Source: Lachnospiraceae bacterium
GTDB taxonomy: Bacteria > Bacillota > Clostridia > Lachnospirales > Lachnospiraceae
Length of the DNA stretch: 64,000 bases
Reading direction: 5' to 3'
Assembly (NCBI GenBank): GCA_028724245.1
Contig: JAQYDI010000182.1
Span: 1-64,000, forward strand
The notes beneath the pieces were generated by a model, which did no database searches, had not been told where the DNA came from, and saw only the letters and a program-made list of their open reading frames with translations. Made by a program: the position numbers and the translations under genes. Shown here in pieces: positions 8,872 to 17,450 of the stretch. How positions within the stretch are numbered: the stretch's first letter is position 1; each line of letters begins with the position of its first letter.

Positions 8872-9984
8872 GGAGAGCGGATGCTGGTGCTGGGAATCTA
8901 CGCGGCTGTGCTGCTGATCCTGGCCGGTGCGGTACTGTTTTATCAGAGGGTGGAGCGGACGCCGCTGGTACCGGATGATGGAACAGAATTTGCCAAAGCG
9001 GTTGTGCTGGAGGTGACCAGCGAGGATCCGGCGCAGGAAGGCATCGATGCAGGAAACCAGCAGCTTCGTCTGGAGATTACGTCAGGAAGCCATAAAGGAG
9101 AGATCGTTGATGGGAGCAGCATGAACGGATACCTTTACGGGGCTTACTGTGAGGAGGGGACAAAGGTGATTGTCCGTCTCAGCGAGTACGGCGATTCTCT
9201 GGCCGCCAGTGTTTATAATTATGACAGGGAACTGCCCATTCTGTTTATGGCTGTCTTTTTCCTGCTGATGATGTGGCTGGTAGGCGGAAAGCGCGGCATT
9301 CACTCCATCACGGCGCTGATCTTCACATTTGGACTGATTCTGACGCTGTATATCCCGCTGATGTACATTGGCTGTTCTCCTTTTCTGGCGGCAGTTCTGT
9401 GCGTGGCGCTGATTACTTCTCTTTCCATTTTACTGATCGGCGGTATTACGAAAAAGTCCCTGTGCGCCATCATCGGCACTGTAGCCGGGGTGGTGGCGGC
9501 CGGGGTGATCGCCCTGATCTTCGGAAATGCCGCTCATATCAGCGGTAATAATGTGGAAAGCATTGAAACACTGGTTTATATTGGCCAGAATACAAAACTC
9601 AATATCAGTGAGATGCTGTTTTCCGGTATTCTGATTTCTTCACTGGGAGCTGTTATGGATGTTGCCATGTCCGTTTCCTCGGCACTCACGGAAATCAGTG
9701 AAAAATCCCCGGGGATTTCCCGGAAAGAACTGTTCCGGTCCGGAATGCAGATCGGACGCGATATGATAGGAACCATGTCCAATACCCTGATTCTGGCTTA
9801 TGTGGGCAGCTCCGTCAATACGCTGATGATCATTTATGCATATCAGTATTCCGCCCATCAGGTATTCGGCATGTATTCCATCGGCATTGAGATCATGCAG
9901 AGCCTGTCGGGAACCCTTGGAATCATTCTGACTGTCCCTTTTGTTTCCGCAGTGAGCGCATACGCACTGTATAATAAAGAATAA
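8851..9984 (+). CDS. YibE/F family membrane protein
   Basis: This 377-residue integral membrane protein matches the YibE/F family. One N-terminal membrane helix is followed by a ~100-residue extracytoplasmic beta-rich region. Six to seven hydrophobic helices follow (from about residue 128), with polar conserved blocks such as SSLGAVMDVAMSVSSAL and GRDMIGTMSNTLILAY. Its biochemical role is unknown; transport has been suggested for the family. The first ATG lies in a 19-bp tandem repeat with only a weak ribosome site, and an in-frame ATG at 8881 could be the true start. A strong terminator follows. Confidence 0.8.
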   Translation: MENKGKFGERMLVLGIYAAVLLILAGAVLFYQRVERTPLVPDDGTEFAKAVVLEVTSEDPAQEGIDAGNQQLRLEITSGSHKGEIVDGSSMNGYLYGAYCEEGTKVIVRLSEYGDSLAASVYNYDRELPILFMAVFFLLMMWLVGGKRGIHSITALIFTFGLILTLYIPLMYIGCSPFLAAVLCVALITSLSILLIGGITKKSLCAIIGTVAGVVAAGVIALIFGNAAHISGNNVESIETLVYIGQNTKLNISEMLFSGILISSLGAVMDVAMSVSSALTEISEKSPGISRKELFRSGMQIGRDMIGTMSNTLILAYVGSSVNTLMIIYAYQYSAHQVFGMYSIGIEIMQSLSGTLGIILTVPFVSAVSAYALYNKE

Positions 9985-9993
9985 TAAAGAAAC

Positions 9994-10058
9994 AGCCATG
10001 CATCGGCTCGTGGATTATGAGAAATCAAAATCCGGTAGCCGGTGCATGGCTTCTTTTT
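9994..10058 (+). terminator. Strong intrinsic terminator after yibE/F gene
   Basis: AGCCATGCATCGGCT (9994-10008) pairs with AGCCGGTGCATGGCT (10037-10051) with minor mismatch, followed by a T-rich tract to 10058. Confidence 0.8.
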
Positions 10059-10124
10059 GATCATAAAAGACTAATAATTACGCTGTATTTTACTTAATAA
10101 TTTTAGGAATATACAAGAAATGCA

Positions 10125-10153
10125 TTGACATGGGGCGTTTTTTGGTTTATTCT
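10125..10153 (+). promoter_or_regulatory. Promoter of the polysaccharide/BY-kinase operon
   Basis: TTGACA (10125-10130) and TATTCT (10148-10153) are separated by 17 bp. Transcription would begin near 10160, which rules out any start codon at 10130 and supports the ATG at 10259 for the first gene. Confidence 0.6.
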
Positions 10154-10258
10154 GATGCTGTTTATGCTGGATCATTTTATGATGCAGTGTGGAGTCAGGC
10201 ACTTTTGTGCAAATCTGTCTGGCTCAGAACAGTTACATATTTGAAAAGGAGAGCAGCG

Positions 10259-11731
10259 ATGGCGATAGATGAGAGAGTAGAACGCAGGCTGGGTGATGAC
10301 GATATTCTTGACCTGGGCATGCTGATCCATGATTTCTTTCGTGGGTTGAAGAAATTCTGGTGGCTGGTTGTGGTTCTGGCGGTTCTTACGCCGGCGGCGG
10401 TTCTGGCGTACAGTTATATAACTTATGAACCCATGTATCAGAGTCAGGCTTCTTTTACCGTGTCAACCAGCGATTCAGCCGGCGTGAATTATGATTACTG
10501 GTTTTATTATGATAAATCTACTGCGGCGCAGATGGCGACTACGTTTCCGTATATTCTGGAAAGTGATCTGCTGACGGATCTGGTGAAGCAGGATCTGGGA
10601 ACCGATGTGATCAATGGCAGTATTTCGGCCAGTGCGGTATCCAATTCCAATCTGTTTACATTTACGGTGACCAGTAGAGATCCGGAGGATGCGCTGGCAA
10701 TTCTGGAATCGGTGATTGCGAATTATCCGGAGGTTTCCCGTTACGTGATTGGCGATATTAAGCTGAATATGATTGAAGAACCGGTGCTGCCGGACAAACC
10801 GTACAATGCCGTTCAATACAAAAAGCGGGGTGCCAAGGGTTTTCTTATGGGAATTGCGCTGGGATTCTGTCTGATCGGTCTGTATGCACTGACCAGAAAG
10901 ACGATCCGCAAGGAAGAGGAGATTCAGAATGTTCTGAATGTACAGTGCCTCGGAATTGTGCCGCAGGTTGTATTTAAGAAGCGGAACCGACAGAACAGCC
11001 AGAAGCTGTCCATCTTCAATCCCCGTACCGGCGATTTTTTCCGGGAATCCATCCGGGGTATGGCGCTGCGTCTGGATCAGCAGATGCTTGATAAATCCCA
11101 GAAGGTGGTCATGGTGACAGGTACGCTTTCCGGGGAAGGTGTTTCTGTGATTTCGGAAAATCTGGCCGGTGCTCTGGCGGAGATGGATAAAAAGACTGTT
11201 CTCATTGATATGGAGACCGGCTTCTGGCGGCTGAAGGATACCGGCGCTGCAGAAACTGCAGGAACTGAGACCGGTATTCTGGCGGAACCGGGTAATCTGA
11301 AAAAGCTTGTGGATGAGCTCCGCGGCAGATTTGATTATATTGTGATCGACACACCGCCCTGTTCCTGCATGAGTGAGGCTTCCAAAGCGGCTGAATGTTC
11401 GGATACGCTGGTTTATGTGATCAGGCAGGATTATGCCAAAACACACCAGATCAGCGATGGGCTGGAGGATATCTGCAGTTACGGCGTATCGCTTGCCGGC
11501 TGTGTTCTGAACCAGACGCAGGTGGGAGGCCTGTCCGGATACGGATACGGCAGCTACGGCAGGTATTACGGCGGCTATGCGTATGGGCGTTACGGATATG
11601 GCCGTTACAGTTACGGACGCTATGGATATGGACGCAGCAAAAGCGGCTATTACGGTTATGCGCAGAGCAGTCCGGATGAAAACAGACAGACAGATAACAG
11701 ACAGACAGATAAAAAAGGAGCAGAAAGATGA
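10259..11731 (+). CDS. Wzz/BY-kinase-like protein with degenerate P-loop and Tyr/Gly-rich tail
   Basis: This 490-residue membrane protein combines a Wzz/CpsC-type chain-length domain (helices ~33-52 and ~194-211) with a C-terminal CpsD/BY-kinase-like ATPase domain. Walker B is kept (YIVIDTPP, ~360). Walker A reads GTLSGEGVSV, so the invariant Lys is Val295 and the following Ser/Thr pattern is broken; the Walker A' second Asp is Glu. ATP binding is therefore doubtful. The tail (residues 428-467) contains 16 Tyr in short YG/GRY repeats, like the autophosphorylation cluster of active BY-kinases. AAGGAG precedes the ATG, and the promoter position excludes longer forms. It overlaps the next gene by ATGA. 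It probably acts as a phosphate-accepting partner of the intact kinase at 12562. Confidence 0.8.
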   Translation: MAIDERVERRLGDDDILDLGMLIHDFFRGLKKFWWLVVVLAVLTPAAVLAYSYITYEPMYQSQASFTVSTSDSAGVNYDYWFYYDKSTAAQMATTFPYILESDLLTDLVKQDLGTDVINGSISASAVSNSNLFTFTVTSRDPEDALAILESVIANYPEVSRYVIGDIKLNMIEEPVLPDKPYNAVQYKKRGAKGFLMGIALGFCLIGLYALTRKTIRKEEEIQNVLNVQCLGIVPQVVFKKRNRQNSQKLSIFNPRTGDFFRESIRGMALRLDQQMLDKSQKVVMVTGTLSGEGVSVISENLAGALAEMDKKTVLIDMETGFWRLKDTGAAETAGTETGILAEPGNLKKLVDELRGRFDYIVIDTPPCSCMSEASKAAECSDTLVYVIRQDYAKTHQISDGLEDICSYGVSLAGCVLNQTQVGGLSGYGYGSYGRYYGGYAYGRYGYGRYSYGRYGYGRSKSGYYGYAQSSPDENRQTDNRQTDKKGAER

Positions 11732-12552
11732 GATACATAAGAATTGCAGCAGTTGTAATATTTATTCTCAGTTTTGCTCTGAATGCCGGGGCATATGCAT
11801 GGGATAAAGTGACGGAGGATACGACTCCGCCGGAAATTACCTGTGAAGAGGATACACTGCAGGTGCGTGTGGATTGTGAAGAAGAAGAATTGCTGGAGGG
11901 TCTGAAAGCCCGGGATGACAGGGACGGAGATCTGACCGATCAGATCATAGTTGCGGAAATGTCCCATTTTATTGAGAAAGGTGTCTGCAGCGTCAAATAT
12001 GTGGTGTTTGATTCGGATCACAACTGGTCGGAATATACAAGAACAATTGAGTATACCGATTATGAATCTCCCAGATTTTCCATGACGCAGCCGCAGGTAT
12101 ACGTGCAGGGAGAAGATATCCGTTTTCTGGATTCGATCAAAGCCAGTGATGTGCTGGAGGGCGATATCAGCAACAAGATCCGTGTGGTATCAAGTGATGT
12201 GGACAATTATACACCCGGCACCTATCCGGTACAGCTGGAAGTAACCAACAGTCTGGGAGATACCACTTCTCTGGATATGAATGTTACGATTCTGGACCAC
12301 GAAGTCAGCGGACCGGAGATCATTCTGACCAAATATCTGGAATACGTAAATAAAGGCGGTTCATTTGACCCTGAAAAGTATATCAGTGAAGTCATTGATC
12401 TTTACGGGGAAGAGCTGGAAGACCCGGAAGTGACGATCTCCGGAAAGGTTAATACGAAGAAGCCGGGAACGTATCAGGTTGTTTATAAAGTTTCAGATGA
12501 AAATACAGAGACACAAGGGCAGACCTGTCTGACCGTTGTCGTAACAGAATAG
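11728..12552 (+). CDS. Secreted Ig-like (DUF5011-type) repeat protein
   Basis: This 274-residue protein has an N-terminal signal or anchor helix (IRIAAVVIFILSFALNAGAYA). Three beta-sandwich repeats follow. They are recognisable by PPEITC, ARDDRDGDLTDQI, ASDVLEGDISNKI and GTYPVQLEVTNS / GTYQVVYKVSDE, the pattern of DUF5011 and related bacterial Ig-like domains. It is likely exposed outside the membrane. It sits between the two Wzz/BY-kinase-like genes, overlapping the first by 4 bases and preceding the second by 9, so all three belong to one operon. A role as an extracytoplasmic adaptor in polysaccharide assembly is inference. Confidence 0.7.
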   Translation: MRYIRIAAVVIFILSFALNAGAYAWDKVTEDTTPPEITCEEDTLQVRVDCEEEELLEGLKARDDRDGDLTDQIIVAEMSHFIEKGVCSVKYVVFDSDHNWSEYTRTIEYTDYESPRFSMTQPQVYVQGEDIRFLDSIKASDVLEGDISNKIRVVSSDVDNYTPGTYPVQLEVTNSLGDTTSLDMNVTILDHEVSGPEIILTKYLEYVNKGGSFDPEKYISEVIDLYGEELEDPEVTISGKVNTKKPGTYQVVYKVSDENTETQGQTCLTVVVTE

Positions 12553-12561
12553 GAGGGCGCA

Positions 12562-13986
12562 ATGGATCAGAATACGGGCAAACAGAATATAACTGTTCAG
12601 AACGCAGGCAGAACGGTGAACAGTAAAGCAGCAGGCAGACGTCCGGCGGACGATGCATTATTTCGTCTGGATGAGATCAATATCCGTTCGGTGATTCAGG
12701 ACGTTCTGAAAAATTTCTGGGTGGTCATCCTGCTGGCCGTCAGCGCATGGATGTGTGTATCCGCGTATGCGAAGATTATTTATGTACCGGAATACACTTC
12801 AACGGTGACATTTGCAGTGAGTGCCAAAGGCAGCTCCAGTCCTTACAGCGCGCTGGATACCACCAAGGAAATGGCGGAAGTATTCGGCGAGGTATTTCAA
12901 AGCAATGTACTGAGGACAAAAGTGGCGGAAGCCATGGGAACCGACAGCATTGACGGAACCGTAACAACAGAAGTTATACCGGAAACCAACCTGTTAAAGG
13001 TCAGCGTGGTTTCAGGAAGTCCTGAATCGGCGTTTTGTGTACTGAAGCTGATATTGGAAAATTATCCGTCCATTTCGGATTATCTGTTCGGCAATGCGGT
13101 GCTGGAAATCATCAAGAATCCGCAGGTTCCCACATCGCCGTCCAACTATTTTTACGCAGGCCGCTATCAGAAGCTGGCGGCGCTTGCGGCAGCAGCGCTG
13201 GCAGTCTGTGTGATTGCTCTGATGTCCGTTCTGCGGGATACCGTACAGACGAAGCAGGCGGCAAAACGCAAGCTGGACGGACGTCTGTTCGGATACATCG
13301 GACATGAAGCGAAAAAACGTGCAGGAAAAACAGCAGCGCTGATCTGCAATTCACTGGTCAGTTATCATTTTATGGAAGCATACAAAAGCCTGTGCTCCAA
13401 GCTGGACTTCCATATGCGCAGGCGCAGTGAAAAAGTGATCCTGATCAGCAGCGCCAGTGAAAATGAAGGAAAATCCACAGTGGCAGCCAATCTGGCGCTG
13501 GCGCTGGCAGCCAACAGGAAAAAGGTTCTGCTTCTGGACTGCGACTTCAGAAAACCGGCGCTTCATAAGGTATTTGAAATCGACACATCCCGCCTGACAG
13601 ACTTCGGCTCCTATCTGACAAAGGAAACGATAACAGAGCCCGATGTGGTCTATCTGGAGAAACAGGGGATCTATGTCACCATTAATAAAAACGGCTACTC
13701 CTCCCCTCAGAGGATGATCACATCCGAACGGATGAAAGCATTTCTGGAAAAAGCCGGACAGGACGTGGATTACATCATCATCGACTCACCGCCCATGATG
13801 ATCGCCTCCGATGCAGAAGCACTGGCCCGCCTGACAGACGCCTCCCTGCTGGTCGTACGGCAGGACTGCACCGCCACAGGCGACATCAACGACTGCATGG
13901 ACATCCTGCGCCAGTCATCACCGGACTTCATCGGCTATGTACTGAATGACTTTCAGGAAGGAACGCTGAAGATACAACAGAGCTGA
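12562..13986 (+). CDS. Wzz/BY-kinase fusion (capsular polysaccharide tyrosine kinase)
   Basis: This 474-residue protein has a Wzz domain with membrane helices near residues 53-72 and 204-223. A complete CpsD-type kinase domain follows: Walker A ASENEGKST (Lys304), Walker A' LLLDCDFRKP near 323, Walker B IIIDSPP near 407. It should autophosphorylate or transphosphorylate tyrosine and regulate chain length in exopolysaccharide export. Unlike typical members it lacks a terminal Tyr cluster, ending NDFQEGTLKIQQS. The upstream paralogue has the cluster but a broken P-loop, so the pair looks split by function. GGAGGGCG precedes the ATG. A strong terminator follows; no glycosyltransferase genes are next to the operon. 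Confidence 0.85.
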   Translation: MDQNTGKQNITVQNAGRTVNSKAAGRRPADDALFRLDEINIRSVIQDVLKNFWVVILLAVSAWMCVSAYAKIIYVPEYTSTVTFAVSAKGSSSPYSALDTTKEMAEVFGEVFQSNVLRTKVAEAMGTDSIDGTVTTEVIPETNLLKVSVVSGSPESAFCVLKLILENYPSISDYLFGNAVLEIIKNPQVPTSPSNYFYAGRYQKLAALAAAALAVCVIALMSVLRDTVQTKQAAKRKLDGRLFGYIGHEAKKRAGKTAALICNSLVSYHFMEAYKSLCSKLDFHMRRRSEKVILISSASENEGKSTVAANLALALAANRKKVLLLDCDFRKPALHKVFEIDTSRLTDFGSYLTKETITEPDVVYLEKQGIYVTINKNGYSSPQRMITSERMKAFLEKAGQDVDYIIIDSPPMMIASDAEALARLTDASLLVVRQDCTATGDINDCMDILRQSSPDFIGYVLNDFQEGTLKIQQS

Positions 13987-14005
13987 TAAAAAGCAAACAG
14001 CATAT

Positions 14006-14050
14006 ACGGCAGAATAGGTATCGGAAGATGCTTATTCTGCCGTTTTGAGT
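14006..14050 (+). terminator. Terminator after BY-kinase operon
   Basis: ACGGCAGAATA (14006-14016) pairs perfectly with TATTCTGCCGT (14033-14043), followed by a T-rich tract. Confidence 0.75.
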
Positions 14051-14070
14051 TTATTCTTTATTGAAATAAG

Positions 14071-14111
14071 TGTCCCAAACAATTGACTTTTGTCCCAAAA
14101 ACTGATATGAT
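14071..14111 (+). promoter_or_regulatory. Promoter with TGTCCCAAA direct repeats (IetAS operon)
   Basis: TTGACT (14083-14088) and TATGAT (14106-14111) have a 17-bp spacer. TGTCCCAAA occurs at 14071-14079 and again at 14091-14099, 20 bp apart. One copy lies before the -35 box and one inside the spacer. Two in-phase copies around a promoter look like an operator; the ATPase gene product ends in a helix-turn-helix that might bind it. Confidence 0.6.
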
Positions 14112-14131
14112 TTGGTTTAGAGGTGACGGAG

Positions 14132-15169
14132 ATGAAAAAGCAAAATTTAATAAATTTAGTTAAATATCATGTTGAAAAAAAAGAGGATGCATTCAGGAGT
14201 GAAGTTGCAGCAATTGCACGTGATTTTGATGCTAATGGGGACGAGGCGGTTGCTCAGTATCTTATGGAACTGATATCCACTGCAAATTTCTATGTTCCGC
14301 AGGCAAGTTATAAGAATTTAAATTATTTAAAAAAAGTCAACTATTCTACTAATCCATTGATTTTACCGGATGCTATAGAACAGGATGTAATAGGCATTAC
14401 GAGAGCCATAAGCAACAAAGCGGGTCTGTCTAAATTTCTTTTTTACGGAAGATCAGGTACAGGGAAAACGGAATCAGCATATCAGATTGCAAGGATATTA
14501 GGCCGTGATATTTTGTCAGTTGATTTTGAACAGCTGATTGACAGCAGACTTGGAGAAACAGCAAAGAATGTTGCGAAATTATTCGATGAAATTAATCATT
14601 TGCAGTATGGAAAGGTAATTGTTGTTTTTGATGAAATTGATTCATTAGTATTAGACAGGGTTAACAGCAATGACTTAAGAGAAATGGGACGGGTTACTTC
14701 GGTTTTTTTAAGGAAATTAGAAGAGCTTAATGAAAATATTGTTCTTATCGCAACAACAAATCTGTTTGAAAAATTTGATAAAGCTGTAATAAGAAGATTT
14801 GATGCAGCAATATCATTTGATCGCTACAACAAAGAAGACCTGATTGAGATCGCTGATTCTATGCTTACTGCAAGTTTGAAAAAGGCATGCAATTCAAGAA
14901 AGGATATCAGGTTGTTTAATAAAATATTAAGAAATATTCAGGAGATTCCATATCCGGGTGATTTGAAACAGATAATTAAAACGGCAGTTGCATTCAGCGA
15001 TGAAACAAATGAATATGACTATTTGCGAAAAATGTACCTTGCATTGAATCCAAATGATGAAGAACTGCAGCTTCAAAAACTAAATGATGAAGGGTTTACG
15101 GTAAGAGAAATAGAAATTTTATCCAGAGTACCTAAAAGCAGTGTTTCGAGAAAATTGAGGAAAGAGTAA
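14132..15169 (+). CDS. ietA: AAA ATPase of IetAS-type defence system
   Basis: This 345-residue AAA+ protein has Walker A GRSGTGKT (106-113), Walker B VIVVFDEID (162-170), sensor ATTN near 208 and an arginine-finger-like RRFD near 222. It is followed directly (TAAATG) by a subtilisin-like protease gene. This is the gene pair first described as ietA/ietS in Agrobacterium plasmid incompatibility and later as a phage-defence system. In such systems the ATPase is thought to hold the protease in check or to deliver targets to it. The last ~25 residues (GFTVREIEILSRVPKSSVSR) form a convincing helix-turn-helix, suggesting autoregulation. AGAGGTG precedes the ATG; a GTG at 14123 is an alternative start. 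The gene is AT-rich, as expected for a transferred island. Confidence 0.8.
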   Translation: MKKQNLINLVKYHVEKKEDAFRSEVAAIARDFDANGDEAVAQYLMELISTANFYVPQASYKNLNYLKKVNYSTNPLILPDAIEQDVIGITRAISNKAGLSKFLFYGRSGTGKTESAYQIARILGRDILSVDFEQLIDSRLGETAKNVAKLFDEINHLQYGKVIVVFDEIDSLVLDRVNSNDLREMGRVTSVFLRKLEELNENIVLIATTNLFEKFDKAVIRRFDAAISFDRYNKEDLIEIADSMLTASLKKACNSRKDIRLFNKILRNIQEIPYPGDLKQIIKTAVAFSDETNEYDYLRKMYLALNPNDEELQLQKLNDEGFTVREIEILSRVPKSSVSRKLRKE

Positions 15170-17419
15170 ATGAATAAAATTTTGCAGGTTAAGATGAGAT
15201 TTTCAAACGAGAAGAATAATCAACGTCCGAAAGTAAGGAATTTAAGGGCACATGCTGAAACTACAGCAGAGAAAATTCAGAGTATCTGCGATGATTTAAG
15301 GACTGTATTACGATTTTACAGAAACTCTCCAAAGTTTTTAGAGAATATATTAGTTGATGTTAACTATAATGATATCATAGCAAAATCCAACAGAATTCAA
15401 GAACTGTTAAAACCGGCAGGCAGGAAAACAAATGATATGGTAGTCGGAGCAAGATTTTCGGAGGCTCCGGAAGGGCAGGAAAACCATATTATTACGTATT
15501 ATGTGGATAAAAAAACAGTAGAAAATACCATAGAAGATCTGGAAACAGTAAAGAAATTCCTGCAGAGGAAGTTGGATGGTAAAGCTGTTGCGGGTAATTT
15601 TAATGAACCGGATAATAAATTGGAATATGAGGGGTATGAGCTTTCCAAAAGTAAAATTCGTAATATTATAGTAGATTGTTCCGTGATTGAGTCTTTTGCA
15701 GTGCCGCATGTTTCCAAAGTCCCGGACAAAAAATCATTTTTGGTAACATTTTATAAAACGGAATTATCAGTTGCCAGGCTTTTAGAAATGCTTAAGGTGG
15801 ATGATGTAAAACACCAGTATTATTTTTATGGGGATGATACAATTTCTGTAAATAAAGAATTATATGATTTTTTAGAAATGAATGTACCATATCTTATTTC
15901 GATGGTATCATCTGATTTTTCCAAAATCACATTAACCGATATAGAGAAAACAGACGAAAAAGAGAAAATAGATATCCCTGACCCTGTAAATGAACCAACT
16001 ATAGGTGTTATTGATACGTTGTTTGATGAAAACGTATATTTTAGTAAATGGGTTGAAAATACCGATTATTTAGATGATATTGAAAAGATAATGGATGGAG
16101 ATAAAGATAGAAGTCATGGAACTTCTATTTCTTCAATAATAGTAGACGGACCAAGATTGAATCCCTGGTTGGATGATGGATGTGGGAGATTTAAAGTCAG
16201 GCATTTTGGAGTATGTGCTGAGAGAATATCAACGGTAAGATTAGTAAAGAAAATTAAAGAAATTATTGCCAATAATTCCGACATCCATGTATGGAATCTT
16301 TCTTTAGGAACAGATGATGAAGTGTCAAAAAACTTTATATCGTATGATGCGGCAGTATTAGATGAATTGCAGGCACAGAAAAATATTATTTTTGTTATTT
16401 CCGGGACTAATGATAATCGCAGTGAAAAAAAGGGGATTTTAAAAGTGGGATCTCCGGCAGATTCATTGAATTCTATTGTAGTAAATTCGGTGCGGAGAGA
16501 CGGAACTCCTGCGAGTTATACAAGAAAAGGGAATATCTTATCGTTTTTTAATAAACCTGATGTCTCATATTATGGTGGAGATTATAACGAAAGAATTAAA
16601 GTTTATACCCCACATGGGGAAATGGATGAGTACGGGACATCGTTTGCAGCTCCGTGGATCAGTAGAAAACTGTGTTATTTGATAGATGTGATCGGCTTGC
16701 CAAGGGAGGTGGCAAAGGCAATCATAATAGATTCTGCAGCAGGCTGGGAGTACAAATTAGAAACTTATAAAAATAAAGATGTTTTAGGTTATGGGATTGT
16801 TCCGATAGAAATTTCCAAAATCCTTTCTTCTGAAAGCAGAGAAATAAAGTTTACTGTGTATGGAACATCGCAATCATATAAGACCGTCAATTACGCAATC
16901 CCGGTTCCGAGGGATGAAGATAATAAATATCCATATATAGCCAGAGCAACGATGTGCTATTTCCCGGAATGCAGCAGAACTCAGGGTGTGGATTATACCA
17001 ATCGGGAATTGTCATTGAAGTTTGGACGGGTGAAGGCAAATGGTCAGATAGATGATATAAATGAAAACATTCAGGATGAAGATGGAGCATATGCAGATGA
17101 GCGGCAATCCAGAAAAGATTTTAGAAAATGGGAGAATACAAAATTTATTTCCAAGGTGTTAAAAACTAATCGTCCAATGAAATCTTATGGAGAAAGATTA
17201 TGGGGAATGTCAGTGTCTTCTAAAGAGAGATTGTCTTCACAAATGAATAAAAATTTGAATTTTGGCGCAGTTATCACTTTGAGGGAAGTAAATGGTATAA
17301 ACAGAATAGATGATTTTGTTAAAGCCTGTACTCTGCGGGGATGGATTGTATCAGAGATTGATATTCAAAATCAGATTGATATATACAATACAAATCAGGA
17401 GGAAATTATATTTGATTAA
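15170..17419 (+). CDS. ietS: Subtilisin-like serine protease of IetAS-type system
   Basis: This 749-residue S8-family peptidase without a signal peptide should act in the cytoplasm. The catalytic triad is visible as Asp282 (GVIDT), His316 (SHGTS) and Ser491 (YGTSFAAPW), with oxyanion Asn near 414 (SGTND). About 270 residues precede the protease domain and ~230 follow, the layout of IetS-like proteins rather than secreted subtilisins. It begins one base after the ATPase stop and ends 31 bases before the dGTPase gene, so all three are probably one operon. The protease is the likely effector that damages the infected cell, held back by the ATPase until triggered; this is inferred from the family. 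Confidence 0.82.
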   Translation: MNKILQVKMRFSNEKNNQRPKVRNLRAHAETTAEKIQSICDDLRTVLRFYRNSPKFLENILVDVNYNDIIAKSNRIQELLKPAGRKTNDMVVGARFSEAPEGQENHIITYYVDKKTVENTIEDLETVKKFLQRKLDGKAVAGNFNEPDNKLEYEGYELSKSKIRNIIVDCSVIESFAVPHVSKVPDKKSFLVTFYKTELSVARLLEMLKVDDVKHQYYFYGDDTISVNKELYDFLEMNVPYLISMVSSDFSKITLTDIEKTDEKEKIDIPDPVNEPTIGVIDTLFDENVYFSKWVENTDYLDDIEKIMDGDKDRSHGTSISSIIVDGPRLNPWLDDGCGRFKVRHFGVCAERISTVRLVKKIKEIIANNSDIHVWNLSLGTDDEVSKNFISYDAAVLDELQAQKNIIFVISGTNDNRSEKKGILKVGSPADSLNSIVVNSVRRDGTPASYTRKGNILSFFNKPDVSYYGGDYNERIKVYTPHGEMDEYGTSFAAPWISRKLCYLIDVIGLPREVAKAIIIDSAAGWEYKLETYKNKDVLGYGIVPIEISKILSSESREIKFTVYGTSQSYKTVNYAIPVPRDEDNKYPYIARATMCYFPECSRTQGVDYTNRELSLKFGRVKANGQIDDINENIQDEDGAYADERQSRKDFRKWENTKFISKVLKTNRPMKSYGERLWGMSVSSKERLSSQMNKNLNFGAVITLREVNGINRIDDFVKACTLRGWIVSEIDIQNQIDIYNTNQEEIIFD

Positions 17420-17450
17420 TTTTTTGTGTTTATAGAAAGGAGACTTACAA

